Positions 51,806 through 60,371 of a stretch of 64,000 bases of DNA are shown piece by piece. The stretch covers positions 124,001-188,000 of the forward strand of contig NZ_BMWC01000005.1 of assembly GCF_014651035.1 (NCBI RefSeq), given 5' to 3'. Origin of the DNA: Streptomyces lomondensis (GTDB lineage Bacteria > Actinomycetota > Actinomycetes > Streptomycetales > Streptomycetaceae). Position 1 is the stretch's first letter. Every line of letters starts with the position of its first letter. Position numbers and translations under genes: made by a program. The notes under the pieces were generated by a model that worked only from the letters and a program-made list of their open reading frames with translations, had not been told where the DNA came from and ran no database searches.

Positions 51806-51996
51806 CGGCCCGCCGGTCGGCAGGCCGGTCGGCGGGCCGGCGTGCCGGGGCCGGACGGCGGGCGCCGGACGGTGGGTTCGCGCTCCTTGTGCGCGTCGCG
51901 CGCCCTCCCGCGTGGGGAACTGGGCGGGTCGGGGCGGCGTCGAACGATGCGGCGGGGAGGGGCCGGTGCCCAGGGGTGGGCAGTTGGGGGACGACC

Positions 51997-52476
51997 ATGA
52001 CACGCTGGCGGCCGCTTCCGGACATCCTGCCGAGGGAGGCGCGGCACCTGGTCGAGCAGCTGCGGGCCCTGAAGGACCGCACAGGTCTGAGCCTGGCCGA
52101 GCTGGCGCGGCGGACGGCGTACAGCAAGTCGTCGTGGCAGCGGTACCTCAGCGGGGCCAAGCAGCCGCCGAGGGGAGCGGTGCAGGCGCTGTGCCGGGTG
52201 GCGGGGGCGGACCAGGCGCGGCTGCTGGCGCTGTGGGACCTGGCCGACCCGACGTGGCCACGGGGTGTGGCGGGGCCGGCCGGGCAACCGGTGGACGCCG
52301 CCGCGCCCCCAGGTGCCGCGCACCGGCGCTGGCGGGCGGCGGCGCTGGTCTCCTTCGCGGTCATCGCCGTGCTGCTGGCCGGGCTGCTGTGGGTGCTGCC
52401 CGCGCGCGGAGCGGGTGACCGCGACGGCCACCCGCTCCCCGACGTGCCGGCGTCCGCTCAGCCGACGGTGCGGTAG
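51997..52476 (+). CDS. Xre-type regulator with C-terminal membrane anchor
   Basis: A 159-residue protein from ATG 51997 (GGGGGA upstream). HTH: LKDRTGLSLAELARRTAYSK then SSWQRYLSGAKQPPRGAVQAL (about 22-65). A transmembrane helix (LVSFAVIAVLLAGLLWVLPA, about 118-137) precedes a short tail ending QPTVR. A membrane-anchored Xre protein could couple an envelope signal to transcription. It converges on a secreted peptidoglycan-binding protein with a 19-bp coding overlap (52458-52476). Confidence 0.85.
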   Translation: MTRWRPLPDILPREARHLVEQLRALKDRTGLSLAELARRTAYSKSSWQRYLSGAKQPPRGAVQALCRVAGADQARLLALWDLADPTWPRGVAGPAGQPVDAAAPPGAAHRRWRAAALVSFAVIAVLLAGLLWVLPARGAGDRDGHPLPDVPASAQPTVR

Positions 52477-52997
52477 TGCGCGTACTTCCAGGGCCCGACG
52501 TTCCTGAGCTTCACCTGGTACTTGCCGCCCACGCGCTTGAAGGTGACGTTCCGCGCGAGGCCCTTGTACTGGACGATGTTGCCCGGGAGGCTCTGCAGCC
52601 GGGTCTGGGCGAAGTCCCAGCTCTCGCTGACGACGGTGCCGTCGGTCTCGGGCAGGTTGTGCCGGCTCTGCCACCACTGCGTGGCCGACTCGGTCTCCGG
52701 CCCGAACGACCCGTCGATCTGGCTCTTCCTGAAGGGCCGCCACTCCCCCTCGTCGTCCTCCCACAGGGCGCCGTCCGCCCACAGGACGGTCTCCCACAGG
52801 GCGACGGCGTTGCCCCTGGAGTACGCCTCCACGCCGAGGTTCTCCTCGTCCTCCCAGTCGTTGGTCACGGCACCGCCGCCGTCGATGCCGAAGTACGCGG
52901 GAGCGGCGTTCGCGGCCGGCGCCAGGGCGATTCCGGTGCCCCCGGCCCCCAGCAGCGCGGCCGTCGCCATCGCCACGGCCCGATTGCGCATGTTCAT
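52458..52997 (-). CDS. secreted peptidoglycan-binding-domain protein
   Basis: A 179-residue secreted protein from ATG 52997, with AAGGAAG upstream. The signal peptide ends near ANAAP. The middle holds a PG_binding_1-like repeat, SQIDGSFGPETESATQWWQS then NLPETDGTVVSESW, usually found in cell-wall lytic enzymes, but no catalytic domain follows. The C-terminal 60 residues (VQYKGLARNVTFKRVGGKY then VKLRNVGPWKYAHYRTVG) are unassigned. The gene converges with the Xre gene and overlaps its end. Confidence 0.85.
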   Translation of the reverse strand: MNMRNRAVAMATAALLGAGGTGIALAPAANAAPAYFGIDGGGAVTNDWEDEENLGVEAYSRGNAVALWETVLWADGALWEDDEGEWRPFRKSQIDGSFGPETESATQWWQSRHNLPETDGTVVSESWDFAQTRLQSLPGNIVQYKGLARNVTFKRVGGKYQVKLRNVGPWKYAHYRTVG

Positions 52998-53251
52998 GCG
53001 GTCTTCCTTTCCGAACCGCCGTCCCCCGTGGGTTGCCCCTGGGGCGGCTCGTCTCGTCTGGCACGGCACAGCGTCACGGCCCGGCGGCGGCCGCGGCGAG
53101 CCCTGCCGCCGTACACGGACCGTCCAGGGACGGTTCACGCCCGGGGCAGCGGCGTCCCGGCCGCGCGTGGGTCGCGCAGGGCCCGAGGGGCCGGGGTGGG
53201 TCTGCCCCGGCGTGCCCTGGGAGCCGGAGGAGGCCGTGCGCTCGCGCGCCG

Positions 53252-53929
53252 TTACGAGGCCCTCGGGCGGTAGTGCAGGGGCAGGGGGAGCGCGGCCGCC
53301 CAGAGGATGCCGCCCAGGAGGTGCGCCCGGAAGGCGGGGTCCTCGTAGGCTTCCGGGGCGTGGCCGAGGGCCGTGTAGAAGACGCGGCCCTCGCCGTGGT
53401 CGCGGCACCAGACCAGGGGGTGGTCGGCGCCCATGCCGCCGCCCTCGTAGGAGGACTCGTCGGCGGTGGCCAGGACGCGGACGGTGCCGCGCGGGTTGGT
53501 GCGGAAGTCGTACCACTCGTCGGTGAAGTCCCAGACGGCGGGCAGGTGCCGGGTCGCCGGATGGTCGTGGTCCTCGACCACGGCCTTGCCGGGCTGGTGG
53601 CGGGGGTGCCGGGCGAACCACGTGCCCAGCAGCTCGCCGTAGTACGGCCAGTCGTACTCGGTGCAGGCCGCCGCGTGCACGCCGACGAAGCCGCCGCCCG
53701 CCTCCACGTACGCGGCGAGCCGCTCCCGGCCGGCCGGGGTGAGAACCTCGCCGCTGGTGGACAGGAAGACCACCGCCGCGTACCCGCCGAGGGGCTGTTC
53801 CAGGGCCGCCGGGTCCTCGGTGGCGTGGACGTCGAAGTCGCCGAGGCTGCGCAGGGCGGCGACGCCGGCCGGGATGGACTCGTGCCGGTAGCCGGTGGTG
53901 CGGGTGTAGACGAGCAGTCGTGGTGCCAT
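53252..53929 (-). CDS. ThuA-domain protein
   Basis: A 225-residue cytoplasmic protein with the ThuA (trehalose-utilisation-like) glutamine-amidotransferase-like fold: LLVYTRTTGYRHESIPAGV, YAAVVFLSTSGEVL, YVEAGGGFVGVHAAACTEYDWPYYGELLG in parts, and VFYTALGHAPEAY. Members act on sugars or are used as carbohydrate-binding modules; the reaction is poorly known. It starts at ATG 53929 with a weak AGGGT site. A perfect palindrome lies 45-70 bp upstream. The 254 bp between its stop and the peptidoglycan-binding gene hold no supported gene. Confidence 0.88.
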   Translation of the reverse strand: MAPRLLVYTRTTGYRHESIPAGVAALRSLGDFDVHATEDPAALEQPLGGYAAVVFLSTSGEVLTPAGRERLAAYVEAGGGFVGVHAAACTEYDWPYYGELLGTWFARHPRHQPGKAVVEDHDHPATRHLPAVWDFTDEWYDFRTNPRGTVRVLATADESSYEGGGMGADHPLVWCRDHGEGRVFYTALGHAPEAYEDPAFRAHLLGGILWAAALPLPLHYRPRAS

Positions 53930-53973
53930 GGCATCCGACCCTAGGAGACCGGGGGCCGCCCCGGAGGAGCCTC

Positions 53974-53999
53974 CGGTGACCGAAAAATTTCGGTCACCG
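53974..53999. promoter_or_regulatory. perfect 26-bp palindrome in a divergent intergenic region
   Basis: Arms CGGTGACCGAAA (53974-53985) and TTTCGGTCACCG (53988-53999) are exact inverses with a 2-nt spacer. It sits between the divergent ThuA and VOC genes, at -45 to -70 of ThuA. The position suits an operator rather than a terminator. The regulator is unknown. Confidence 0.7.
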
Positions 54000-54132
54000 T
54001 CCCCGGGGAACCGGCCCCGGCGGTGTTTCCGCGGACGGCCGGGGACGGTGGCGGGGTCCGGGACGTAGTCGTGGACAGCCGGTGTCCGATTCCTTCAAGA
54101 CCGGTCGTCGCTGGCCTGCCTACCGTGGGCCC

Positions 54133-54537
54133 ATGACCGCACGATTCGATGCCATCGGCCTGGTCGTCTCCGACATGGCCGCCTCCGTCGCCTTCTACCG
54201 CCGGCTCGGGTTCGCCTTCCCGGACGGCGCCGAGAACCAGCCGCACGCCGAGGCGGAACTGCCCGGCGGGCTGCGGCTGTTGCTCGACACCGAGGAAACC
54301 GTCCGGTCCTTCCACGCCGCGTGGGAGCCGCCCAGCGGCGGGGGCCGGGCCTCGCTGGCCCTGCGGTGCGACGGGCCGGAGGAGGTGGACGCGCTGTACG
54401 AGGAGCTGGTCGGCTCCGGTTGCCACGGCGAGCTCAAGCCCTGGGACGCCTTCTGGGGGCAGCGGTACGCGGTGGTGCTCGACCCGGACGGCAACGGCGT
54501 GGACCTGTTCGCCCCGCTAGCCGCTGCCGGCGAGTAG
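54133..54537 (+). CDS. VOC-superfamily (glyoxalase-like) protein
   Basis: A 134-residue protein from ATG 54133. VOC beta-alpha-beta-beta-beta modules: FDAIGLVVSDMAASVAFYRRLGF and WGQRYAVVLDPDGNGVDLFAP, the last being the usual metal-binding C-terminal strand. Activity may be glyoxalase, dioxygenase or antibiotic binding. TACCGT at 54121-54126, just 6 nt before the start, suggests leaderless transcription. Its end overlaps the end of the convergent AraC gene by 21 bp. Confidence 0.87.
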   Translation: MTARFDAIGLVVSDMAASVAFYRRLGFAFPDGAENQPHAEAELPGGLRLLLDTEETVRSFHAAWEPPSGGGRASLALRCDGPEEVDALYEELVGSGCHGELKPWDAFWGQRYAVVLDPDGNGVDLFAPLAAAGE

Positions 54538-55206
54538 CTTCCCCAGCGGCAGGCCCGTCAACTCCCGTACGTCACGGGCGAGGTGGGCCTGGTCGGCGTA
54601 GCCGGCCCGGGCGGCCGTGTCGGCGAAGGGCACGCCGTCCCGGGCCAGCGCGAGGGCGCGGCGCAGCCGCAGGATGCGGGCCAGGGTCTTGGGGCCGTAG
54701 CCGAAGGCGGCCAGTGAGCGGCGGTGCAACTGGCGGGCGCCGAGGCCGAGTTCGTCGGCGGTCGCGGCGACCGGGCGGCCCGCGTCCAGGGCGGTGACGA
54801 CCTGCCGCAGCAGCGGGTCCGGAGGTCCGGCACCGGCCGCCTGCCGCAGGGCCAGGTCCTCGAGACCGCTCGCCGGGTCGGGGGCCGCGTTCACACGGCC
54901 GGCCAGGCGCCGTACCTCCGAGGCCGGCCACAGGTCCGCGAGTTCGACGCGGCGGTCGCGCAGCTCGTGCGCGGGGACGCCCAGGAGCGCCGGGGCCGTG
55001 CCCGGGTAGAAGCGGACCCCGGCCCAGGCGCCGGTCTCGCCGTCCGTGACGTACGCGTGGGTGTCCGGTCCGGCGACCAGCAGCCGCCCGTCGTGCCACA
55101 GCAGGTCCATGCAGCCGTCGGGCAGGACCCGCCCCACCCCGGACCGGTCCGGGGTGTTGGTCCACACCACCGCCCCGGCCAGTCGTGACGCCCGCTCCAC
55201 GTACAC
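54517..55206 (-). CDS. AraC-family regulator with DUF6597-type N-terminus
   Basis: A 229-residue regulator from GTG 55206. N-terminal domain (about 1-100): RVLPDGCMDLLWHDGRLLVAGPDT, in parts, as in DUF6597 regulators. The C-terminal HTH_18 holds ATADELGLGARQLHRRSLAA, ILRLRRAL and AARAGYADQAHLARDVRELTGL. It is convergent with and overlaps the VOC gene, which may be a target. Confidence 0.88.
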   Translation of the reverse strand: MYVERASRLAGAVVWTNTPDRSGVGRVLPDGCMDLLWHDGRLLVAGPDTHAYVTDGETGAWAGVRFYPGTAPALLGVPAHELRDRRVELADLWPASEVRRLAGRVNAAPDPASGLEDLALRQAAGAGPPDPLLRQVVTALDAGRPVAATADELGLGARQLHRRSLAAFGYGPKTLARILRLRRALALARDGVPFADTAARAGYADQAHLARDVRELTGLPLGKLLAGSG

Positions 55207-55220
55207 GCACGCCAGGCTAC

Positions 55221-55300
55221 GCCGCCGGGTGTGCGGGTGCGCGGGCGTCAGTCCGGCCGGGCCGCCCGGTGTGCGGGTGCGCGGGCGTCAGTCCCGGCGG
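55221..55300. repeat. 40-bp tandem duplication including a stop codon region
   Basis: 55221-55260 and 55261-55300 match at 37 of 40 positions. The right copy contains the last codons and stop of the leftward AraC gene; the left copy is therefore a duplicate of that gene's tail plus flanking sequence. Confidence 0.85.
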
Positions 55301-56232
55301 GCCGCCCGCCCCCGGTACTCCACCGGGCTCATCCCGTACACCCGCTTGAACGCCGTCGACAGGGCGAACGCGCTGCTGTAGCCGACGCGGCGGGCCACCG
55401 CGTCGAGCGTGTCGTCGGTGTCGCGCAGGCGGTCGGCGGCGAGGGCGAGGCGCCAGCCGGTGAGGTACGTCATCGGGGGCTCGCCCACCAGGGCGGTGAA
55501 GCGGCGGGCCAGCGCGGCCCTGGACACCCCTGCCTTCGCGGCGAGCGCGGCGACCGTCCAGGGGTGGGCCGGGTCGTCCTGGAGCAGGCGCAGGACGCCG
55601 CCCACGACCGGGTCGGCCAGGGCCCGGTACCAGGCGGGCGCCTCCGCCTCGGGGCGCGCGAACCAGGCCCGCAGCGCGGCGATGACCAGCAGGTCCAGCA
55701 GCCGGTCCAGGACGACCTCCTGGCCCGGCTCGTCCCGCACGATCTCCGCGGAGAGGTACGGCGTGAGCGGGCAGTCCCACACGTCGGAGGTGAGGGTGAG
55801 CAGCGGCGGCAGGGCGTCCAGCAGCCGCCCGCCGATCTCGCCCCGCATCGGGTACGTGCCGATCAGCAGCACCGTCGCGCCGTCGAGCCGGTCGCCCCAG
55901 GTGCGCACGCCCAGGTCCATGGAGCCGTTCAGGGGCCGTCCGTCGGGATAGCGGCACTCCTGGTCCGGCAGGATCAGCGCCTGCGGTGCCGTACCGGGGT
56001 CGTCGGCGCAGGTGTACGGGTCCGGGCCGCGGGCGATGGCGAGGTCCCCGGCCCGCAGCCGGGTCCGCTCGCCCCGGTCGGGCAGGACCCAGGCGTCGCC
56101 GCGGACGACGAGCATCACGGTGAGCGGGGCCCGGTCCTCCACGCGGACCGCCCAGGGCGGGTCGAAGCACGCCCTGATCATGAACGCGCCCCGGGCGCGG
56201 GGGCCTTCCAGCAGGCCTGCGAGAGCGTCCAT
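55288..56232 (-). CDS. AraC-family regulator, cupin_6 type
   Basis: A 314-residue regulator from ATG 56232. N-terminal cupin_6-like sensor (about 15-180): WAVRVEDRAPLTVMLVVRGDAW, LRAGDLAIARGPDPYTCADD and TLLTLTSDVWDCPLTPYLSAE in parts. The C-terminal HTH has ALAAKAGVSRAALARRFTAL and VGYSSAFALSTAFKRVYGMSP. It is divergent from the NmrA-like gene with an 81-bp gap, a common regulator-target arrangement for this type. Its 3' end is part of a 40-bp tandem duplication. Confidence 0.9.
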   Translation of the reverse strand: MDALAGLLEGPRARGAFMIRACFDPPWAVRVEDRAPLTVMLVVRGDAWVLPDRGERTRLRAGDLAIARGPDPYTCADDPGTAPQALILPDQECRYPDGRPLNGSMDLGVRTWGDRLDGATVLLIGTYPMRGEIGGRLLDALPPLLTLTSDVWDCPLTPYLSAEIVRDEPGQEVVLDRLLDLLVIAALRAWFARPEAEAPAWYRALADPVVGGVLRLLQDDPAHPWTVAALAAKAGVSRAALARRFTALVGEPPMTYLTGWRLALAADRLRDTDDTLDAVARRVGYSSAFALSTAFKRVYGMSPVEYRGRAARRD

Positions 56233-56313
56233 GGGGCCAGGGTAGACGCGGGCGTATGGGAATGAGCCGATCGGCGATGGTTCCGTGCCGCGCGCGGCAG
56301 TTGACTCGACGGC

Positions 56314-57183
56314 ATGACGAACACGACGCAGAACACGGCAGGGAACACGGCCCGGGAGACGCGGCGCACGACGGTGGTGGTGACGGGCGCCTCGGGCCGT
56401 ACGGGCAGCCGGGTGGCGCGGGCCGCGGAGGCCGCCGGGCTCACCGTGCGGGCGGCGTCGCGAGGGACCGGTTTCGACTGGTGGGACGCCTCGACCTGGG
56501 CGGACACCCTGCGCGGCGCCGACGCGGCCTATCTGGCCCACCCCGTGGACGTCGGCGCGCCGGGCGCCGCCGAGGTGATCGGCGCCCTCGCCCGGGAGGC
56601 GGTCGGGCTCGGCGTGCGGCGGCTGGTGCTGCTGTCCGGGCGGGGCGAGGACCAGGCGCTGCCCACCGAGGAGGCGCTGCACGCGTCGAGCGCGGAGTGG
56701 ACGGTCGTGCGGGCCGCGTGGTTCGCGCAGAACTTCAGCGAGGGGCCGCTGGTGGCGGAGCTGCGGGAGCGCGGGGAGCTGGTGTTCCCGGCTGACGAGG
56801 TGCGCGAGCCGTTCCTCGACGTGCGGGACATCGCGGACGTGGTGGTGACCGCCCTGACGGCCGGTGACCGGTACGCGCGGCGGACGCTCACCCTCTCCGG
56901 CCCGCGGCTGCTGACCTTCGGGGAGGCCGTCGCGGAGATCGCCGAGGCGACGGGGCGCCCGCTGCGGTACCGGGCGGTGACGACGCGGGAGTACGGCGAG
57001 GCGCTGGCCGGCTTCGGGGTGCCCGAGGCGGAGGTCGCCGCCCTGACCGAAATCTTCGACACCCTCCTCGACGGCCGCAACGCGCACCTGTCCGACGGGG
57101 TGCGGGAGGTCCTGGGCCGGGCGCCCCGGGACTTCACCGACTTCGTGCGGGAGGAGGCGGCGGCCGGCACCTGGCGGGCCTGA
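56314..57183 (+). CDS. NmrA-like NAD(P)-binding protein
   Basis: A 289-residue atypical short-chain dehydrogenase. The N-terminal Rossmann motif is VVVTGASGRTGSRVARAAEA. VRRLVLLSGRGEDQALPTEE and WTVVRAAWFAQNFSEGPLV are typical of the NmrA/QOR2 group, and DVRDIADVVVTALT follows. It lacks the YxxxK catalytic pair of classical SDRs, so it is a redox sensor or a quinone-reductase-like enzyme. It is divergently paired with the cupin AraC regulator and is its likely target. Confidence 0.88.
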   Translation: MTNTTQNTAGNTARETRRTTVVVTGASGRTGSRVARAAEAAGLTVRAASRGTGFDWWDASTWADTLRGADAAYLAHPVDVGAPGAAEVIGALAREAVGLGVRRLVLLSGRGEDQALPTEEALHASSAEWTVVRAAWFAQNFSEGPLVAELRERGELVFPADEVREPFLDVRDIADVVVTALTAGDRYARRTLTLSGPRLLTFGEAVAEIAEATGRPLRYRAVTTREYGEALAGFGVPEAEVAALTEIFDTLLDGRNAHLSDGVREVLGRAPRDFTDFVREEAAAGTWRA

Positions 57184-57190
57184 GACCGGC

Positions 57191-57232
57191 GCCGGTCACT
57201 TCTCCCCGGTCGCCGGTCACTTCTCCCCCGGC
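57191..57232. repeat. 21-bp tandem duplication including a stop codon region
   Basis: 57191-57211 and 57212-57232 match at 19 of 21 positions. The right copy holds the last codons (Gly-Glu-Lys) and stop of the leftward YihY gene. The left copy repeats the GEK-stop coding after that stop. Confidence 0.85.
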
Positions 57233-58383
57233 GGCTGCCCCTCCCCGTTGGTCCGGCCGCTCTTGGCGTGGGTGGGCTTGGCGTGGGCGGGCTTGGTGTG
57301 CGTGCGCAGCCGGGCCGTGACGTCCTCCGGGGGCAGGAAGCGGGACCAGCGTTCCGGGAACTCGGAGGGCATGTCGGGGTCGGCCTCGCCCCGGGCGGCG
57401 GCGCGGGCCACGTACTCGGCGACCTGCGCCTGCCGCAGCCGCTCGTTGGCCTCGCGGGCCGCGGCCGTGGCGGCGGCCGGCCAGACCCGGTCGATGGCGG
57501 CGTTGACCGCGGCCCCGACGAGCACGGCGAACGCGGACACGCCGATCCACAGCAGCACGGCGACCGGCGCGGCCAGGGAGCCGTAGATCGTCGGGCCCTC
57601 GACCGTGCTGGTCAGGTAGATCCGCAGCAGGAAGCTGCCGAGCACCCACATGCCGAGGGCGACCAGCGCGCCCGGCACGTCCTCGATCCACGGGGAGCGG
57701 ACGGGGACGGACACGTGGTACAGCGTCGTCAGGAAGGCGATCGACAGCAGGATCACGACCGGCCAGTAGAGGACCTGTACGACGGTCGTCGACCAGGGCA
57801 CGATCCGCACCACCGCGTCCGGCCCGGCCACCATCAGCGGCAGTGCGACGGAGCCGATCAGCAGGGCGACGATGAACAGCAGGAAGGCCAGCAGCCGGGT
57901 CTTGACGATGCCGCGGACGCCGTCGAGGCCGTACATCACGGTGATGGTGTCGATGAAGACGTTCACCGCGCGGGAGCCGGACCACAGGGCGAACAGGAAG
58001 CCGAGGGAGATGACGTCGGGCCGGCCGCCCTTCATGACGTCGTGCAGGATCGGCTCCGCCATCTCCCTGACACCCCGGTCGGACAGCACCGTGCGAGAAG
58101 CCTCCAGGATGTTGGTCTGGAGGCTCTGGATGGTGTCGGCGCCGGTCCAGGCGTCGACGTAGCCGAGCAGTCCGATCATGCTGAGCAGCAGCGGCGGCAC
58201 CGACAGCAGCGTGAAGAACGCGGCCTCGGCCGCCAGGCCCAGGATGCGGTACTCGATGCAGGAGTTGACGGTGTCCTTCAGCAACAGCCAGGCGGTCCTG
58301 CGCTTGGAGACGTTCCGGTAGAGGGCACGAGCCCGGTGGAGGCGCCCGGAGGGTGTGTCGGGGGTTTCACTTGCTGGCTGCAC
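57217..58383 (-). CDS. YihY/virulence factor BrkB family membrane protein
   Basis: A 388-residue inner membrane protein. Six hydrophobic segments lie between about residues 45 and 290; the family motifs are ILGLAAEAAFFTLLSVPPLLL, FLFALWSGSRAVNVFIDTI and YGSLAAPVAVLLWIGVSAFAVLVGA in parts. A charged C-terminal tail follows, with the repeats KPAHAKPTHAKSG. The start is GTG 58383. The function of the family is not settled; an RNase BN role was withdrawn, and transport is suspected. Confidence 0.9.
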   Translation of the reverse strand: MQPASETPDTPSGRLHRARALYRNVSKRRTAWLLLKDTVNSCIEYRILGLAAEAAFFTLLSVPPLLLSMIGLLGYVDAWTGADTIQSLQTNILEASRTVLSDRGVREMAEPILHDVMKGGRPDVISLGFLFALWSGSRAVNVFIDTITVMYGLDGVRGIVKTRLLAFLLFIVALLIGSVALPLMVAGPDAVVRIVPWSTTVVQVLYWPVVILLSIAFLTTLYHVSVPVRSPWIEDVPGALVALGMWVLGSFLLRIYLTSTVEGPTIYGSLAAPVAVLLWIGVSAFAVLVGAAVNAAIDRVWPAAATAAAREANERLRQAQVAEYVARAAARGEADPDMPSEFPERWSRFLPPEDVTARLRTHTKPAHAKPTHAKSGRTNGEGQPPGEK

Positions 58384-58492
58384 CCCCTAACGGTATCCGT
58401 CGCGCCTCGCCCCACTCACCCACAGGCCGGTCTCCGGCGCCCCGGTCCGGTCCGCTGGTGACCAGGGGGGTACCGCGGGGTAGGTTCGCAGC

Positions 58493-60127
58493 ATGGCTGG
58501 CAGCACCCACTCCGTGACGAACCAGGTCCCGCCGCTGGTCGGGTACGACGTCTTCTCCGCCGACCGGGCCCTGGCCGCCGCGGTCGAACGGCATCTGGAG
58601 CCGGACCTGCACGCGGAAGTGCTCGGCGAGCTGGCGGCGCTCGGGCGGACCTCCGGGTCGGTCCAGGTCCAGGAGTGGGGAGCGCACGCCAACGACAATC
58701 CGCCGCGGCTGCGCACGCACGACCGGTACGGCCACCGGATCGACGAGGTCGAGTTCCACCCGTCCTGGCACCGGCTGCTCGGCAAGGGCGTCTCGGCCGG
58801 TCTGACGGCGGCCTGGGACCGGCCGGGCGGTCATGTCCGGCGGGCCGCCGCCTTCCTGGTGTGGGCGCAGGTCGACGCCGGCAACGGCTGCCCGCTGTCC
58901 ATGACGCACGCGGCGGTGCCCGCCCTGCGCACGGACCCGGACCTGGCCGCCGAGTGGGTACCGCGGCTGACGTCCCGGATCTACGACCGCGACCTCAGGC
59001 CCGCGCACCGGAAGGCCGGGGCGCTGTTCGGGATGGGCATGACGGAGAAGCAGGGCGGCAGCGACGTCCGGGCGAACACCACGTCCGCGCGGCCGCTCGC
59101 CGAGGACGGGACGTACGAGCTGACCGGGCACAAGTGGTTCTGCTCGGCGCCGATGTCCGACGGCTTCCTGGTGCTGGCGCAGGCGCCGGGCGGGCTGACC
59201 TGCTTCCTGGTGCCGCGGGTGCTGCGGGACGGCACGCGCAACGTGTTCCTGATCCAGCGGCTCAAGGACAAGCTCGGCAACCGGTCGAACGCCTCCGCCG
59301 AGGTGGAGTTCGACGGCACCTGGGCCCGCCGGGTCGGCGAGGAGGGGCGCGGGGTGCGCACCATCATCGAGATGGTCGCGGCGACCCGGCTCGACTGCGT
59401 GCTGGGCTCGGCGGGGCTGATGCGGCAGGCCGTGGCGCAGGCCGTGCACCACTGCACGTACCGGGAGGCGTTCGGCGGGAAGCTCGTCGACAAGCCGCTG
59501 ATGCGCAACGTCCTCGCCGATCTCGCGATCGAGTCGGAGGCCGCGACGACCCTGGCGCTGCGGCTCGCGGCGGCCTACGACGACGGCGGCGAGCAGGAGC
59601 GGGCGCTGCTGCGGATCGCGGTGCCGGCCGCCAAGTACTGGGTGACCAAGCGGTGTCCGCCGGTGGCGGTGGAGGCGGCGGAGTGCCTGGGCGGCAACGG
59701 GTACGTCGAGGAGTCCGGGATGCCCCGGCTGGTGCGGGAGTCGCCGCTCAACTCGATCTGGGAGGGCGCGGGCAACGTCCAGGCGCTGGACGTGCTGCGG
59801 GCGCTGCGGCGGGAGCCGGGGGCGCTGGACGCGTATCTGCGGGAGGTCGGGCAGGCGCGCGGCGCGGATCACCGGCTCGACGCGGCCATCAAGAACCTGC
59901 TGACCGAACTGGCCGATCTGGAGGGCATCGAGGGGCGGGCGCGGCGGCTGGCGGAGCGGCTGGCGCTGGTGCTCCAGGGGTCGCTGCTCGTCAGGTTCGC
60001 GCCACCGCAGGTCGCCGACGCGTTCTGCGCGGCCCGGCTGGGCGGCGACGCGGGCGCGGCCTTCGGGACGCTGCCGCACACGCTGGACCTGGCGTCGGTG
60101 GTGGAACGGGCCCGGCCGGTGACCTGA
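58493..60127 (+). CDS. AidB-like acyl-CoA dehydrogenase
   Basis: A 544-residue flavoprotein from ATG 58493. The length and sequence match the AidB branch rather than short acyl-CoA dehydrogenases: NQVPPLVGYDVFSADRAL, FGMGMTEKQGGSDVRANTT, GHKWFCSAPMSDGFLVLAQ, EVEFDGTWARRVGEEGRG and LGGNGYVEESGMPRLVRESPLNSIWEGAGN in parts. AidB-type proteins bind FAD and DNA and respond to alkylation; the natural substrate is unknown. Divergent from the YihY gene. GGTAGG lies upstream. Confidence 0.92.
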   Translation: MAGSTHSVTNQVPPLVGYDVFSADRALAAAVERHLEPDLHAEVLGELAALGRTSGSVQVQEWGAHANDNPPRLRTHDRYGHRIDEVEFHPSWHRLLGKGVSAGLTAAWDRPGGHVRRAAAFLVWAQVDAGNGCPLSMTHAAVPALRTDPDLAAEWVPRLTSRIYDRDLRPAHRKAGALFGMGMTEKQGGSDVRANTTSARPLAEDGTYELTGHKWFCSAPMSDGFLVLAQAPGGLTCFLVPRVLRDGTRNVFLIQRLKDKLGNRSNASAEVEFDGTWARRVGEEGRGVRTIIEMVAATRLDCVLGSAGLMRQAVAQAVHHCTYREAFGGKLVDKPLMRNVLADLAIESEAATTLALRLAAAYDDGGEQERALLRIAVPAAKYWVTKRCPPVAVEAAECLGGNGYVEESGMPRLVRESPLNSIWEGAGNVQALDVLRALRREPGALDAYLREVGQARGADHRLDAAIKNLLTELADLEGIEGRARRLAERLALVLQGSLLVRFAPPQVADAFCAARLGGDAGAAFGTLPHTLDLASVVERARPVT

Positions 60128-60260
60128 GCCCGTTCCGGAAAGCGGAGGTGGTGCTGCGCCGACACGGCACCACCCCCGCCGCACTGGCCCGTTCGAGCCA
60201 CTGAACGCCGCTCGGGACGGCGCCGCTCAAGTTTCAGACACCGCCGGGCCGTCCACCAGG

Positions 60261-60278
60261 GTTGCAAGGGGTTGCAAC
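60261..60278. promoter_or_regulatory. inverted repeat GTTGCAA-GGGG-TTGCAAC
   Basis: Perfect 7-bp arms with a 4-nt spacer lie 94 nt before the GAF regulator start. A third TTGC follows. The 244-bp gap between the acyl-CoA dehydrogenase and the regulator holds no gene. Confidence 0.5.
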
Positions 60279-60371
60279 TTGCTGCTGACTGTGGGCGGAC
60301 TGTGCGCGCCCCCGTGGGGCAGACGGCACTATGAGTCACACAGTCAGAAACCAGTCGGGGGGCGCACGCGT

